Part shown: positions 25,894 through 34,852 of the stretch, in pieces | Position numbering within the stretch: position 1 is the stretch's first letter | Layout of the letters: every line of letters begins with the position of its first letter | From: Bacteroidota bacterium | GTDB lineage: Bacteria; Bacteroidota; Ignavibacteria; Kapaibacteriales; UBA2268 | Direction: 5' to 3' | Assembly (NCBI GenBank): GCA_021824625.1 | Contig: JAKAKE010000139.1 | Span: 1-55,955, forward strand | Length of the DNA stretch: 55,955 bases | Notes under the pieces: model-generated | What the model saw: only the letters and a program-made list of their open reading frames with translations | Database searches by the model: none | What the model was told of the DNA's origin: nothing | Position numbers and translations under genes: made by a program

Positions 25894-27567
25894 TTAGGGA
25901 GCATCTAAAATAGGCGGTTTTGCCTGAGACTTCGCTTTCTTCTGTACTTCAATTCTTGATATCAAAAGATTGGGTGAACTTGCCGAAACAGGCACCGAAC
26001 CCGATTCTGCCCCACATATACCGTTGAATGTTTCTAAATTATTTGCCGAGGCAATAATATTAGAAAATGTTGTTAGTGGAGTTCCGATAAGGTCAACGCC
26101 GCGAACTATTTCATCCGGTTTGCCATCAACATATATTTTATAAACAATCAAAGGATTCACATTGAATGAATTTGGAATTGAACGTGATGTGAAGGTGAAT
26201 CCGCCTTCGACTTTTTTGAAGAACAATCCAAATTCCAAACCCTGCTTCCTGCATTCTTCTTTAAGCATTTCCTTTAATGTGTCAACCGGTACTGATTTAG
26301 TAGTTTCGACAATAAGGTTTGACTGCCTCGATACAGCACTCATGCCTGCCTGCTTTCTCCCATGTCCGTTTGATACAGGGAAATTTTCTACCGGTGAGCG
26401 TGACATTAAAAAGTTTTTGAATACTCCGTTTTCAACGCACTCAATTTTTTGGGCTGGAACTCCTTCGTCATCAAACTTATAATAGCCGGAAAGGGGAAAA
26501 TGATTCAAATAATTAATTGTCGGGTCGAAAATAACACTTAAGAAATCAGGTAAAATTTTTGTGTTAATAAAGTTTTTGAATGTCTGCGAATTATCAGGGT
26601 CTTTAAGCCGATGACCTTCTACTCTATGTCCGAATATTTCATGAAAGAATACACCTGCGGCTTCGCCGGACAAAATAGCAGGGCCTGTATAAGTGTTCAT
26701 CACGGACGCTGTTTTGAGTTCTGAAAGAGTTTTTACAAGCTGTCTTGCTCCATTCAGCATGGTATTTTCGTCAGGCAGACTATCGGGGCTAAAGGCAAAA
26801 TATACTTTGTATAATGGCAGTGCCATACCGTCATCGGCTTTTGTTGATGCTGTCAATATCACATTTGCTCTCATTTCCGACTGTGTTATGGATGAACCTT
26901 CCGAATTAATAAAGTATTTCATAACATTGCTGATTGTCAGGTAGGTTTTATTTTTAAATAGCCATTTTTCGGAAGAAAGTATTTCCGATATTTTTCTTAA
27001 TCTCTCCTCCCACAATTTTTTATTTATGTTTAGTTTTTTTGGTTCCTCAGAATAGATGTAAGGTTTTTCCTTTGTGAAATCGGCAGACGTGTCTTCTTCC
27101 TGCACTTTAATAGTTGTATTTGTCAGCACTCTTTCATAACTCTCGATTGCTTTTTTATAGTGCTGGTCTGTTGCAAACCATATAGCATTTCTAAGGGCTG
27201 TCTCATTATCATCCAAAGGCAGGTCATAAGCGTTTCTTTGCGAGCCCATGTTGAAGGCTTCACCTCTGACAATATGTGTATTGTCAAATTTGTAGCTGCC
27301 TACTCTTAAATCTATATCCAATGTCCTTGATTTATCATCGGAATTTTTCAGAATTTTTCCATTCACAGCTTCAATTCTTAGAACGTTTGAATCATAAATA
27401 TAGTAGGATAAATAATAAGGCGGAAGTTGTTGTTCTTTCAATCCTTCCATTGTTCTTGTTAGCTCTTTCCGAGCTGCATCGAGAATAATTGAATTAGTTT
27501 CAGAATAAATTAATTTAGGAATTAAAAATAAAATGTATAATGTGATAATAAATTTTGTTAATCTCAT
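25894..27567 (-). CDS. Exported TldD-like metalloprotease
   Basis: 557 aa from the ATG at 27567. I chose this start because MRLTKFIITLYILFLIPKLIYS is a signal peptide and GGGAAA lies just upstream; the track's start adds 28 residues. The TldD active site is intact: GVFFHEIFGHRVEGHRL provides HExxxH, and GICGAESGSVPVSAS near the C-terminus provides the third zinc ligand Cys, as in E. coli TldD. Known TldD/E proteases degrade unfolded peptides and process modified peptides such as microcin B17. Here the enzyme should work outside the cytoplasm with the TldE-like partner encoded next. No modified-peptide gene is adjacent. Confidence 0.88.
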   Translation of the reverse strand: MRLTKFIITLYILFLIPKLIYSETNSIILDAARKELTRTMEGLKEQQLPPYYLSYYIYDSNVLRIEAVNGKILKNSDDKSRTLDIDLRVGSYKFDNTHIVRGEAFNMGSQRNAYDLPLDDNETALRNAIWFATDQHYKKAIESYERVLTNTTIKVQEEDTSADFTKEKPYIYSEEPKKLNINKKLWEERLRKISEILSSEKWLFKNKTYLTISNVMKYFINSEGSSITQSEMRANVILTASTKADDGMALPLYKVYFAFSPDSLPDENTMLNGARQLVKTLSELKTASVMNTYTGPAILSGEAAGVFFHEIFGHRVEGHRLKDPDNSQTFKNFINTKILPDFLSVIFDPTINYLNHFPLSGYYKFDDEGVPAQKIECVENGVFKNFLMSRSPVENFPVSNGHGRKQAGMSAVSRQSNLIVETTKSVPVDTLKEMLKEECRKQGLEFGLFFKKVEGGFTFTSRSIPNSFNVNPLIVYKIYVDGKPDEIVRGVDLIGTPLTTFSNIIASANNLETFNGICGAESGSVPVSASSPNLLISRIEVQKKAKSQAKPPILDAP

Positions 27568-27617
27568 AAATTTCCCGGTTTTATTAGAATAAATCTGAAC
27601 ATCAAAGTCTTTTATAA

Positions 27618-27806
27618 CGGAAAAACTGTTTTTATATTGCCATTTTACCATTTTACAGTAATCAACTAAATATTTATAAACCCTGCATTGATGAATTTAC
27701 TTCGGATTGCTTCGAATGTGTTCATCAAAGAATAGTATCAACCGGAAGAAAAGTTGCTAAGGAGAAGTATGGCGATTCAAGGTATTATTTTAATAAAATG
27801 CAATAA
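27618..27806 (+). pseudogene. Possible 3' remnant of an unidentified gene
   Basis: Between the divergent side of the TldD gene and rpe, the plus strand stays open for about 62 codons ending at TAA 27804-27806, with a protein-like tail (DCFECVHQRIVSTGRKVAK ... YYFNKMQ) but no ATG, GTG or TTG where a start is needed. Codon use resembles real genes, which suggests the end of a lost gene. It partly overlaps the 5' side of the TldD region. I do not recognise it. It could equally be chance. Confidence 0.25.
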
Positions 27807-27855
27807 AACCTTTTTGAATTCCTTCTTTAAAAAAAGAATGACAATCAGCAGGAAA

Positions 27856-28536
27856 TTATTTCACGGCACTTTCTGCATTGGTTCTGAGCTGCTTAATGTT
27901 TGACACGACATCACCTTCGAATATACCGGAGCCGCACACAATCATATTTGCACCTGCAGAAACAATGTCGGCAACATTGTCTATTTTTATACCTCCGTCA
28001 ACTTCGATATCAATATTTTCAAGTTTATTTTTGTCAAGATAATTAGCAAGTTTTTCACATTTTTTTAAAGTGGATTTTATAAATTTCTGTCCTCCGAATC
28101 CGGGATTGACAGACATCAACAAAATAAAATCGCAATACTCAGCCGCATCAAAAGCATAATCCAGAGGTGTTAACGGATTGAGAGCTATGCCTGCATTTAT
28201 TTTATGGCTCTTTATCAACGATAAAGTTCGGTGCAAATGTTTCTGACATTCAACGTGCACGGAAATATAATCAGCCCCGGCGTTAACAAATTCATCAATA
28301 TATTTTTCAGGCTTTTCAATCATCAGGTGACAGTTCAGTGGGAGTTTGGTAATCGGCTTTATTGCCCTTACAACAAGAGGCCCTATTGTGATATTCGGAA
28401 CAAAGTGCCCGTCCATTATATCGCAGTGTAATAGGTCTGCACCGCCTTTTTCACATTTTTTAATGTCATTAGCTAAATTAGCAAAGTTTGCCGATAGCAG
28501 AGAAGGTGCAATTTTTATTTGTCTTTTCATATTCAA
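27856..28536 (-). CDS. rpe: Ribulose-phosphate 3-epimerase
   Basis: The 226-aa TIM-barrel enzyme interconverts ribulose 5-phosphate and xylulose 5-phosphate in the pentose phosphate pathway. Signatures are IAPSLLSANFANL, HCDIMDGHFVPNITIGP (metal ligand His and catalytic Asp), NCHLMIEKP, LLMSVNPGFGGQKF, and IEVDGGI (second catalytic Asp) with CGSGIF at the phosphate site. Starts at residue 1 or 3 (MKRQIKIAP) are both possible; the second fits the family better. It lies 26 bp downstream of the LonB-type protease gene, probably in the same transcript. Confidence 0.96.
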   Translation of the reverse strand: MNMKRQIKIAPSLLSANFANLANDIKKCEKGGADLLHCDIMDGHFVPNITIGPLVVRAIKPITKLPLNCHLMIEKPEKYIDEFVNAGADYISVHVECQKHLHRTLSLIKSHKINAGIALNPLTPLDYAFDAAEYCDFILLMSVNPGFGGQKFIKSTLKKCEKLANYLDKNKLENIDIEVDGGIKIDNVADIVSAGANMIVCGSGIFEGDVVSNIKQLRTNAESAVK

Positions 28537-28562
28537 TACATATTATTTTACGAATTAATGTC

Positions 28563-31103
28563 CTAAACAGGTTTTACCCTGTAAATTGTTTTACTTTTCG
28601 ATTTCTTCTTTTTCTTTTTTCCAGTTTGTTCCCTCGCGGCTTTTCTTAATTCATCGAGCCTTGCGTCAACCTTTCCGAATATTGTATTAGGGGGATATGT
28701 GCCATCTTCTTTCATTTCACCTGCAGGCAAACCCAATAGTAAGTCAATTCCATCCTCTATTTTTTCTATGGAGTATAGGTGAAACCTCCCTGCTTTAACT
28801 GTATCAATTATATCCTGTCCAAGCATCAGGTCGCTAACGTTTTGTACAGGTATAATAACCCCCTGGCTGCCTGTCAAACCGCGTTCTTTACATATTTCAA
28901 AGAAGCCTGTAATTTTTTCATTTACTCCGCCAATGGGCTGCATATCTCCTTTTTGGTTAACCGAGCCGGTTATTGCTAACGATTGCTTAATCGGGATTCT
29001 GCTGATTGCCGAAAGAAGGGCATATATCTCAGCCGCAGTGGCACTATCTCCGTCAATACCGCCATAGTTTTGTTCAAATGCAATCGAGGCAGATAGATTC
29101 AGAGGTTTATTCTGTGCGAACCTGTCCCGGAAAATTCCCGAAAGGATCAAAACACCTTTGTTATGTATTGAGCCGCTGAGGTCTGCCTCCCGTTCAATAT
29201 TAATTATCCCCTGGTTGCCTACACTTATTGAAGCTGTGATTCTTGACGGCTTGCCGAATGAAACCATCCCCGTGTCTATGATTGTTAATCCGTTTATCTG
29301 TCCGACTCTTTCACCATCTGTGTCTATCAGTGTACTGCCATCGAGAATGTAGAATTTATATTTATCGTCGAGCAGGTCGTTTCTCTTGCGTCTCCATTCA
29401 ATAGCTTTTTCAACATCAACTCTGTTGATATATTTTTCCTTGCTGTTGCGGTCATAAAATGCCGCTTCCCGTAAAATATCGGCTACGTCAGAGAATTTAA
29501 GTGTAATTCTTTTTTGTGAACCCGCGTGTTCAGCCGCCCATTCTGCAATAGCCGCTACACCATCGGGTGTGCAGTGGGGGAGTTTGTCTTCGATGCAAAT
29601 CTTACTGATGAATCTTGCAAGATTGTTAATCATTTCATCTGTTTTTTCGGTTTCATAATCGAACTGTGCATTTACCTTAAAAATTTTCTTAAATCCTTTT
29701 TCGTTCTCATAGAGATAAGAATATAATGATAGTCCTCCGATAAGAATCACCTTCACATTGACTTCAAAAGGCTCCGGCTTTAAATGCAGCTGAGAAAGCT
29801 GAAAAAAAGATTCGTAGGGCTGAATTTCTAATGTATCATCAATAAGTACGCGTCTTAAAGCCACCCACACTCCTGCTTCGTTGAAAGCATCTAAGGCATT
29901 CATCAGAATATACCCCTGGTCAGCTTTTAAAATCGAACCGGCTTTAATTTTTGTGAAATCTGTTTTCCAGTACCCGCTCGAATCATAAGATCGCTCTATT
30001 GTGCCGAATAGATTTGTGTAAGTTGGCGACCTTTCAATTATTACGGGGGCGCTGTCTGTGTTGGAATTGTCGAGTATTACATTAACTGAAAACAGTTTAA
30101 ATTTATCAATATCCTTTTCTGTTTCATCCGTTGAGGCTAACTGAGGCTGAGTCTCCATTTGTACAAAGAAATGAACATTTTCCATTATGAATTTCTTTAC
30201 TTCTTCAATGTAAATACTAACTTTCTCATTTGGGAATCTGTCCTTCATTGTATTAAAAATTGTTTCAATCTCGATTTTTGCGGCAGCTTTATCGTTATCA
30301 ATCAAAGCCTGCCTCATGTCGAGAACAAGCTTCATCCCCGAACGTGAAAGGTCGTAAAGCTCAGAATGAAGTCTTTTGTAATTATTGTGAAAAGCTTGTG
30401 CCTGTTTCTTTGTGATTTTTCCTTCGGTTGCTTTTGCATCCACTTCGTCAATCTGAACTGCATCTCCTTCAACAACAGGGAATATTTCCACCTGGCTGAC
30501 ACCCTGTTCATTTTCGATTTGCCCTCTGACAAAATCGTTCTTTCGTATTCTTTCATCGAAATCATGTAATATGTCCCGTTCTTTCCGTTGGAAATGGTCA
30601 AGAATTTTTTTTCTGGATTGCTGGTATCTCTCTTCCTCGAAAAGTTTAGGCAGTCTTTGACGCAGAAAAGATATCGCATCGGACATTGATTTTGACAGTT
30701 CTTTGCCTTTTCCTGCGGATAATTTTATCAATCTCGGTGAATCAGGGTCCTCAAAATTATTAACATAACAATAATCGAAAAGCTCCGGTTTATGTGAAGT
30801 TACTTCCTCCAGTATTTTCTTAACGGTATATGAGCGTCCTGTGCCTGAAATTCCGGTAACAAAGATATTGTAGCCTTTTGAAAATAGTTCTGCACCAAGT
30901 CTGATGGCTTCTACAGCTCTCGGCTGTCCTACGATTTTATCGAGAGGCTTAAGTTCTCCCGTTGTTTTGAACTTAAACATAGATTCCGGGCAAGACCAGC
31001 GAAGCTGTTTATAATTAAGCTCCTGATATTTACTGTTATTTAATTTATTTGCTTTTGCCCCTTTTCCCACCCTTGACTGAGTGACAGATGTTTTTTTTAC
31101 CAT
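28563..31103 (-). CDS. LonB/YcbZ-type ATP-dependent Lon protease
   Basis: An 846-aa protein. The N-terminal part has a Walker A motif GISGTGRSYT (about 84-93) within an AAA module, with a large helical insert (about 150-330). Further on come EAGVWVALRRVLIDDTLE and sensor-like stretches, then a C-terminal Lon proteolytic domain (about 590-810) with catalytic Ser in YGGIDGDSATAAE and Lys in GGVNEKITGFFEIC. This order fits the Lon-related family that lacks the LonA N-domain. It would degrade cytoplasmic proteins. The Lys-rich N- and C-termini (KKKKKKSKSK) are unusual and may bind nucleic acid; that is inference. rpe follows. Confidence 0.92.
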   Translation of the reverse strand: MVKKTSVTQSRVGKGAKANKLNNSKYQELNYKQLRWSCPESMFKFKTTGELKPLDKIVGQPRAVEAIRLGAELFSKGYNIFVTGISGTGRSYTVKKILEEVTSHKPELFDYCYVNNFEDPDSPRLIKLSAGKGKELSKSMSDAISFLRQRLPKLFEEERYQQSRKKILDHFQRKERDILHDFDERIRKNDFVRGQIENEQGVSQVEIFPVVEGDAVQIDEVDAKATEGKITKKQAQAFHNNYKRLHSELYDLSRSGMKLVLDMRQALIDNDKAAAKIEIETIFNTMKDRFPNEKVSIYIEEVKKFIMENVHFFVQMETQPQLASTDETEKDIDKFKLFSVNVILDNSNTDSAPVIIERSPTYTNLFGTIERSYDSSGYWKTDFTKIKAGSILKADQGYILMNALDAFNEAGVWVALRRVLIDDTLEIQPYESFFQLSQLHLKPEPFEVNVKVILIGGLSLYSYLYENEKGFKKIFKVNAQFDYETEKTDEMINNLARFISKICIEDKLPHCTPDGVAAIAEWAAEHAGSQKRITLKFSDVADILREAAFYDRNSKEKYINRVDVEKAIEWRRKRNDLLDDKYKFYILDGSTLIDTDGERVGQINGLTIIDTGMVSFGKPSRITASISVGNQGIINIEREADLSGSIHNKGVLILSGIFRDRFAQNKPLNLSASIAFEQNYGGIDGDSATAAEIYALLSAISRIPIKQSLAITGSVNQKGDMQPIGGVNEKITGFFEICKERGLTGSQGVIIPVQNVSDLMLGQDIIDTVKAGRFHLYSIEKIEDGIDLLLGLPAGEMKEDGTYPPNTIFGKVDARLDELRKAAREQTGKKKKKKSKSKTIYRVKPV

Positions 31104-31427
31104 ACCGAATAACCTTTCAATTTCAATTTTGGAATTTATTAAGATTCAATATCAGAAAATTATAATATAAATTCAGAATAGCAAAGAAATAAATTTAAAA
31201 GTGTAATAATTTTCGGGAAATATCACTTGATTAGCCACTATCTTCAGATAGTGGAGGTTTATGAACGTATAGCTTCGACTTTAGTCACGTACTCATTCTG
31301 GGTTAAATCCCGATTTATGATGATGAACAATCACCACTATTTAAAAGTAGGGGTTATTCATTTACAAATTAGACAAAAAAAAAGGCAGACAAAGAAAATG
31401 ACTGCCCTTTTTAAAGCTTATTTTATT
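31104..31427. other. 324-bp spacer with an IS200/IS605-like hairpin element
   Basis: Upstream of the LonB-type gene and downstream of the metallopeptidase gene. The plus-strand ORF 31227-31541 overlaps the peptidase and is not credible. The notable content is the two-hairpin element at 31235-31355. The rest is plain AT-rich sequence. Confidence 0.5.
31235..31355 (+). repeat. Two-hairpin element, IS200/IS605-like ends (non-autonomous)
   Basis: Left hairpin CCACTATC-TTCA-GATAGTGG (perfect 8-bp stem) is followed by AGGT. About 80 bp later comes a right imperfect hairpin (CCACTAT against GTAGGGG) followed by TTATTC. The GGGGTTATTC end is shared with copy 1 of the 16-kb repeat unit. Subterminal hairpins of this kind are what TnpA of IS200/IS605 elements recognises, but no tnpA or tnpB is present here. 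Confidence 0.45.
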
Positions 31428-33143
31428 TTACTTAACAAACTGCTTTGCATAGTAATTAGCAGTAAGTTTTTCACCGGTTGCTTTTTCAATCATATCGTTC
31501 CATTGGTACTTTGCACCGGGTTTGAAAACGTTTTCAATTAAGAATTTTCCAACCTCGGGTTTGTTTACGAAACTAACTTTCTCATTATTTTTTGCTTTTA
31601 GAACTTTATTTTCGATTGTGAAATAAAGCTGTGAAGCGAGAAGTTCGCCAAGATGATAATTATGATAATAGCATGGAGAAGTTGCAATATGAGTTTTGGT
31701 TGCCCAATCGGGTTCAATCCTGTCTTTTGGCTTTTTGAGCATCTGATATTTTTCAACGAGTGTCCACCATAAAGCATTGAGGTCCTGGTCGGGGTTTTCA
31801 TACATGCTCTTTTCGAAACGGTACATAACTTGTGACCAGCGGCTGAATACAAGCTGTTGAAGCCTTAAGGTTTTGAAACAAGCATCTGCAATTTTTTCTT
31901 TCTCTTCAGGTTTAATAATAATTACTTCCTGCATCCATGCCGGGTCGGATGCCAACCTGCCGAACATCATAGCAATTGCTTCGGTTGTAAATATATGTGC
32001 AGGAGATTTTATAATCCAGGGTAATTCCTTGTCGAGATGTTTTTCGTACAATGCATGTCCAAATTCGTGGAGCATGGTTTCCATCCATCTTGAATTTGGC
32101 TTGATATTGCAGAGAACCCGAATGTCGTGGGCATCTCTGTCAATGTCTATGCAGTATGCATGCTGATTCTTTTTCGGTTTTTCATATAAGTCACTATTTG
32201 CAACCATATCACTGATAGGTAAATCTAATCCCTGATAGAATCCCTCTGCCGTTTTGGCTATATCAATGTTTTTGTAATATGTGTCTAAATCAACGTCATA
32301 AATTTTCGGTGCCTCCTGGAAAAACCTGTTCTGGTAATGCCAGGGCATCATTTCTTCGGTTTTAATGTTGCAACCTACTGCAAGTATTGAATCCATTTTT
32401 GCTTTCTCGGATTTGAAAGTGTCTTTTGTAAGAACATCAAGTTCGTCGAATAACTTGCTTATTTCATCCGGGTCTTGTTCGCTAAGCCTCAAGCTCATAT
32501 CGTGAAAATTTTTAAAACCTAATTCTTTAGCCGCTTCATTTCTCATCTTAACAAGTTTTATTATATCTTCTGCAACCACAGGCCCCAGCTTCTTTTGTGC
32601 AGTCCATACCTGCTCGAGATATTTTGAATCTTTTGATGTTTTGAGGGCTTCTTCCACTTCATTATCTGTCATTTCTTTTTTGCCGACTTTTGCACGGAAG
32701 TTATTATACTTCTGTGAAATTTCGGTTTGGAGCTTTGTCATTGCATTCAGCTTAGCAGTGTCAATCTGCATTCCGAGAAGTGTATTGTATGTTACCTGTA
32801 ATTCTCTCGCTTTTAGCATGTCCTGGATTAATCCCGATTCTTTGAATTTCTTGATTTTTGCAAAATTTTCCTTATTGGAAAGAATTGAATTTAGTTCCAT
32901 TTCATATTTGGCACTTTTATCCCAATCGGCAGGCTCTCCGCTGATTGATGCTTCAAAGTAAGCAAGCGACATGTTTTTATAGGCAGGCTTAACTACGCTA
33001 AGCAATGAATCAATGAATTTTGAATATTCTGCTTCCATCTTTTTTACTTCCTCCGTATTTGCTGTTTCTCCCTGTTTCCCACAGGCAGAAATTAATACCA
33101 CAATAATAATAATTGAAAAAATTAGTAACATACTTCTTTTCAT
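31428..33143 (-). CDS. Zinc metallopeptidase lipoprotein (M2/M3 type)
   Basis: A 571-aa lipoprotein with signal peptide and lipobox ISAC (Cys21), so anchored to a membrane facing the periplasm or surface. The zinc site is METMLHEFGHALYEKH (HExxH at 359-363) with the third ligand Glu in FTTEAIAMMFGR (Glu388), the spacing of M2/M3 gluzincin oligopeptidases related to angiotensin-converting enzyme and thimet oligopeptidase. An all-helical fold with a deep cleft is expected; the role is probably breakdown of imported peptides. The GAGGA site 5 nt from the ATG supports this start. M2 and M3 membership cannot be separated by eye. Confidence 0.88.
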   Translation of the reverse strand: MKRSMLLIFSIIIIVVLISACGKQGETANTEEVKKMEAEYSKFIDSLLSVVKPAYKNMSLAYFEASISGEPADWDKSAKYEMELNSILSNKENFAKIKKFKESGLIQDMLKARELQVTYNTLLGMQIDTAKLNAMTKLQTEISQKYNNFRAKVGKKEMTDNEVEEALKTSKDSKYLEQVWTAQKKLGPVVAEDIIKLVKMRNEAAKELGFKNFHDMSLRLSEQDPDEISKLFDELDVLTKDTFKSEKAKMDSILAVGCNIKTEEMMPWHYQNRFFQEAPKIYDVDLDTYYKNIDIAKTAEGFYQGLDLPISDMVANSDLYEKPKKNQHAYCIDIDRDAHDIRVLCNIKPNSRWMETMLHEFGHALYEKHLDKELPWIIKSPAHIFTTEAIAMMFGRLASDPAWMQEVIIIKPEEKEKIADACFKTLRLQQLVFSRWSQVMYRFEKSMYENPDQDLNALWWTLVEKYQMLKKPKDRIEPDWATKTHIATSPCYYHNYHLGELLASQLYFTIENKVLKAKNNEKVSFVNKPEVGKFLIENVFKPGAKYQWNDMIEKATGEKLTANYYAKQFVK

Positions 33144-33200
33144 GTTAATCCTCAGTAAAATGAATAAAAATTTATGAGAAAAAAAATTTCGATTGAATGT

Positions 33201-33698
33201 TTATCTGTATTGCCTTAAAAATTCTAACCTGTCTTGTAATTTTGCAATAGGGACCTCAAGTTTGTCTTTGCCAAGAATTGCTTCCTCCTGCGACTGGAAC
33301 ACAAGATGGTAATCCTTACTCATAACGATTGCTTCTTCGGGACATACCTCTTCGCAGAAACCACAGAAAATACATCGGAGCATATTTATTTCAAACTTGA
33401 CGGGGTAGCGTTCCTTATCTTTTTCGGTTTCACTGGCATGTACTTCGATTGCAAGTGCGGGACATACCCTCGAGCATAATCCACATGCGACGCATCTCTC
33501 GCCTGTCTCATCTTTGACAAGCACAGGCCTGCCGCGGTATGAACCTTCGGGTTCCCATACTTCTTCGGGATATTGTCTTGTGAACTTTGGCTTAAATACC
33601 TGGTTTAATGTTAATCCGAGACCTCTGGCTATTTCCGGAATATACATCCTTTCCCAGAAATTCATCCTTTCGGCTTCTGTATTTTTTGTAATATTCAT
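33201..33698 (-). CDS. nuoI: NADH-quinone oxidoreductase subunit I
   Basis: A 165-aa ferredoxin-like complex I subunit carrying clusters N6a and N6b. The two 4Fe-4S motifs are [12 protein letters not shown] and [12 protein letters not shown]. The amphipathic N-terminal helix and [13 protein letters not shown] lead-in are normal for the family. It is third in the block nuoG-nuoH-nuoI, 28 bp after nuoH. nuoJ, expected next, is missing: a metallopeptidase lipoprotein gene follows instead. Confidence 0.96.
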   Translation of the reverse strand: MNITKNTEAERMNFWERMYIPEIARGLGLTLNQVFKPKFTRQYPEEVWEPEGSYRGRPVLVKDETGERCVACGLCSRVCPALAIEVHASETEKDKERYPVKFEINMLRCIFCGFCEEVCPEEAIVMSKDYHLVFQSQEEAILGKDKLEVPIAKLQDRLEFLRQYR

Positions 33699-33726
33699 AT
33701 TTTTATCCGATTTCTTATTTCATAAT

Positions 33727-34818
33727 TCAAGAGATTATCATCAATACAATTCCTGTAATCACGATATTCAATAAGGCTAATGGAAGCATGACTTTCCAGC
33801 CGAGATTCATCAATTGGTCATACCTGAATCTGGGGACTGTCCAACGCACCCAAATGAAAAATATTGCAATTAAAATTATTTTCAAAAGGAATGAGGAGAA
33901 CTGAGCCAAAGCAAGCCATATAGAGCCTTCCGTCAATCCCAGCCAACCCGCAGGAAATGGCAATTGCCAGCCTCCAAGAAATAATAATGTAATTAATGCA
34001 GCCGATGTTGCCATATTTCCATACTCGGCAAGGAAGAACATTCCGAACTTCATTCCGGAATATTCAGTATTAAAACCACCGACAAGTTCAGGTTCTGCTT
34101 CGGGTAAATCGAATGGAGCCCTGTTTGTTTCGGCAAATGCTGAAACCAAAAATATTAAAAATCCTAATGGTTGAAAAATAATATTCCACTTCCATCCCGA
34201 TTGATTCAATACAATGGTGTTCAGGCTTAATGCGTTTGTCCAAGAGTCGTTTTGTGATGTTGTGAAATAATTTGATACCAGCAGCACACCAATTACGGAT
34301 AGTCCCATAGAAAGCTCATACGAAATCATCTGTGCTGATGAGCGCAATCCGCCCAGCAAAGAGTATTTATTATTTGAAGACCATCCGGCAAGTGTAATTC
34401 CATAAACTCCGACTGAAGTCATAGCAAGTATAAATAAAAAGCCAATATTTACGTTGGGGGCTATTCCAAAATATATTTTTCTTGCCGTATCGCCTGTGCC
34501 GATTGTGAAATAATTTGCAAGCGGAATAACCGAAAATACCGCTATCGTAACTCCAAGAGAAATAATCGGGGCTATCCTGTGGAACCGCTTATTTGCTGCT
34601 TTAGGCACCAGGTCTTCCTTCAGGAATAATTTAAATACATCTGCAAAAGGCTGTAACAGTCCGAAGGGACCAACACGGTTAGGCCCGTAACGATTTTGTA
34701 TCAAAGCCGAAATTCTTCTTTCAAAGTAAACTAATGTCGCTGCTGCAAGCATTATCATTGTCAAAATAAATACTGCTTTTATCAGCGTTTCAATCAATAT
34801 CCATACAAGTTCAGACAT
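33727..34818 (-). CDS. nuoH: NADH-quinone oxidoreductase subunit H
   Basis: A 363-aa membrane subunit with about eight transmembrane helices that forms much of the quinone chamber. Signature stretches are ERRISALIQNRYGPNRVGPFGLLQPFADVFKLFLKED, SSNNKYSLLGGLRSSAQMISYEL, and the acidic loop AETNRAPFDLPEAEPELVGGFNTEYSG. It follows nuoG by 34 bp. Everything needed for function appears intact. Confidence 0.96.
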   Translation of the reverse strand: MSELVWILIETLIKAVFILTMIMLAAATLVYFERRISALIQNRYGPNRVGPFGLLQPFADVFKLFLKEDLVPKAANKRFHRIAPIISLGVTIAVFSVIPLANYFTIGTGDTARKIYFGIAPNVNIGFLFILAMTSVGVYGITLAGWSSNNKYSLLGGLRSSAQMISYELSMGLSVIGVLLVSNYFTTSQNDSWTNALSLNTIVLNQSGWKWNIIFQPLGFLIFLVSAFAETNRAPFDLPEAEPELVGGFNTEYSGMKFGMFFLAEYGNMATSAALITLLFLGGWQLPFPAGWLGLTEGSIWLALAQFSSFLLKIILIAIFFIWVRWTVPRFRYDQLMNLGWKVMLPLALLNIVITGIVLMIIS

Positions 34819-34852
34819 AAATATATTTAATTTTCTTTCACATATTTTTAAA

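Noticed and set aside
31285-31315. tRNA-like T-arm (GGGTTAAATCCC)
   Set aside because: There is no matching acceptor, D or anticodon arm around it; it is a local inverted repeat within the hairpin element.
31227-31541. 104-aa plus-strand ORF
   Set aside because: It overlaps the 3' end of the metallopeptidase gene on the opposite strand and crosses the hairpin element; composition is not protein-like.
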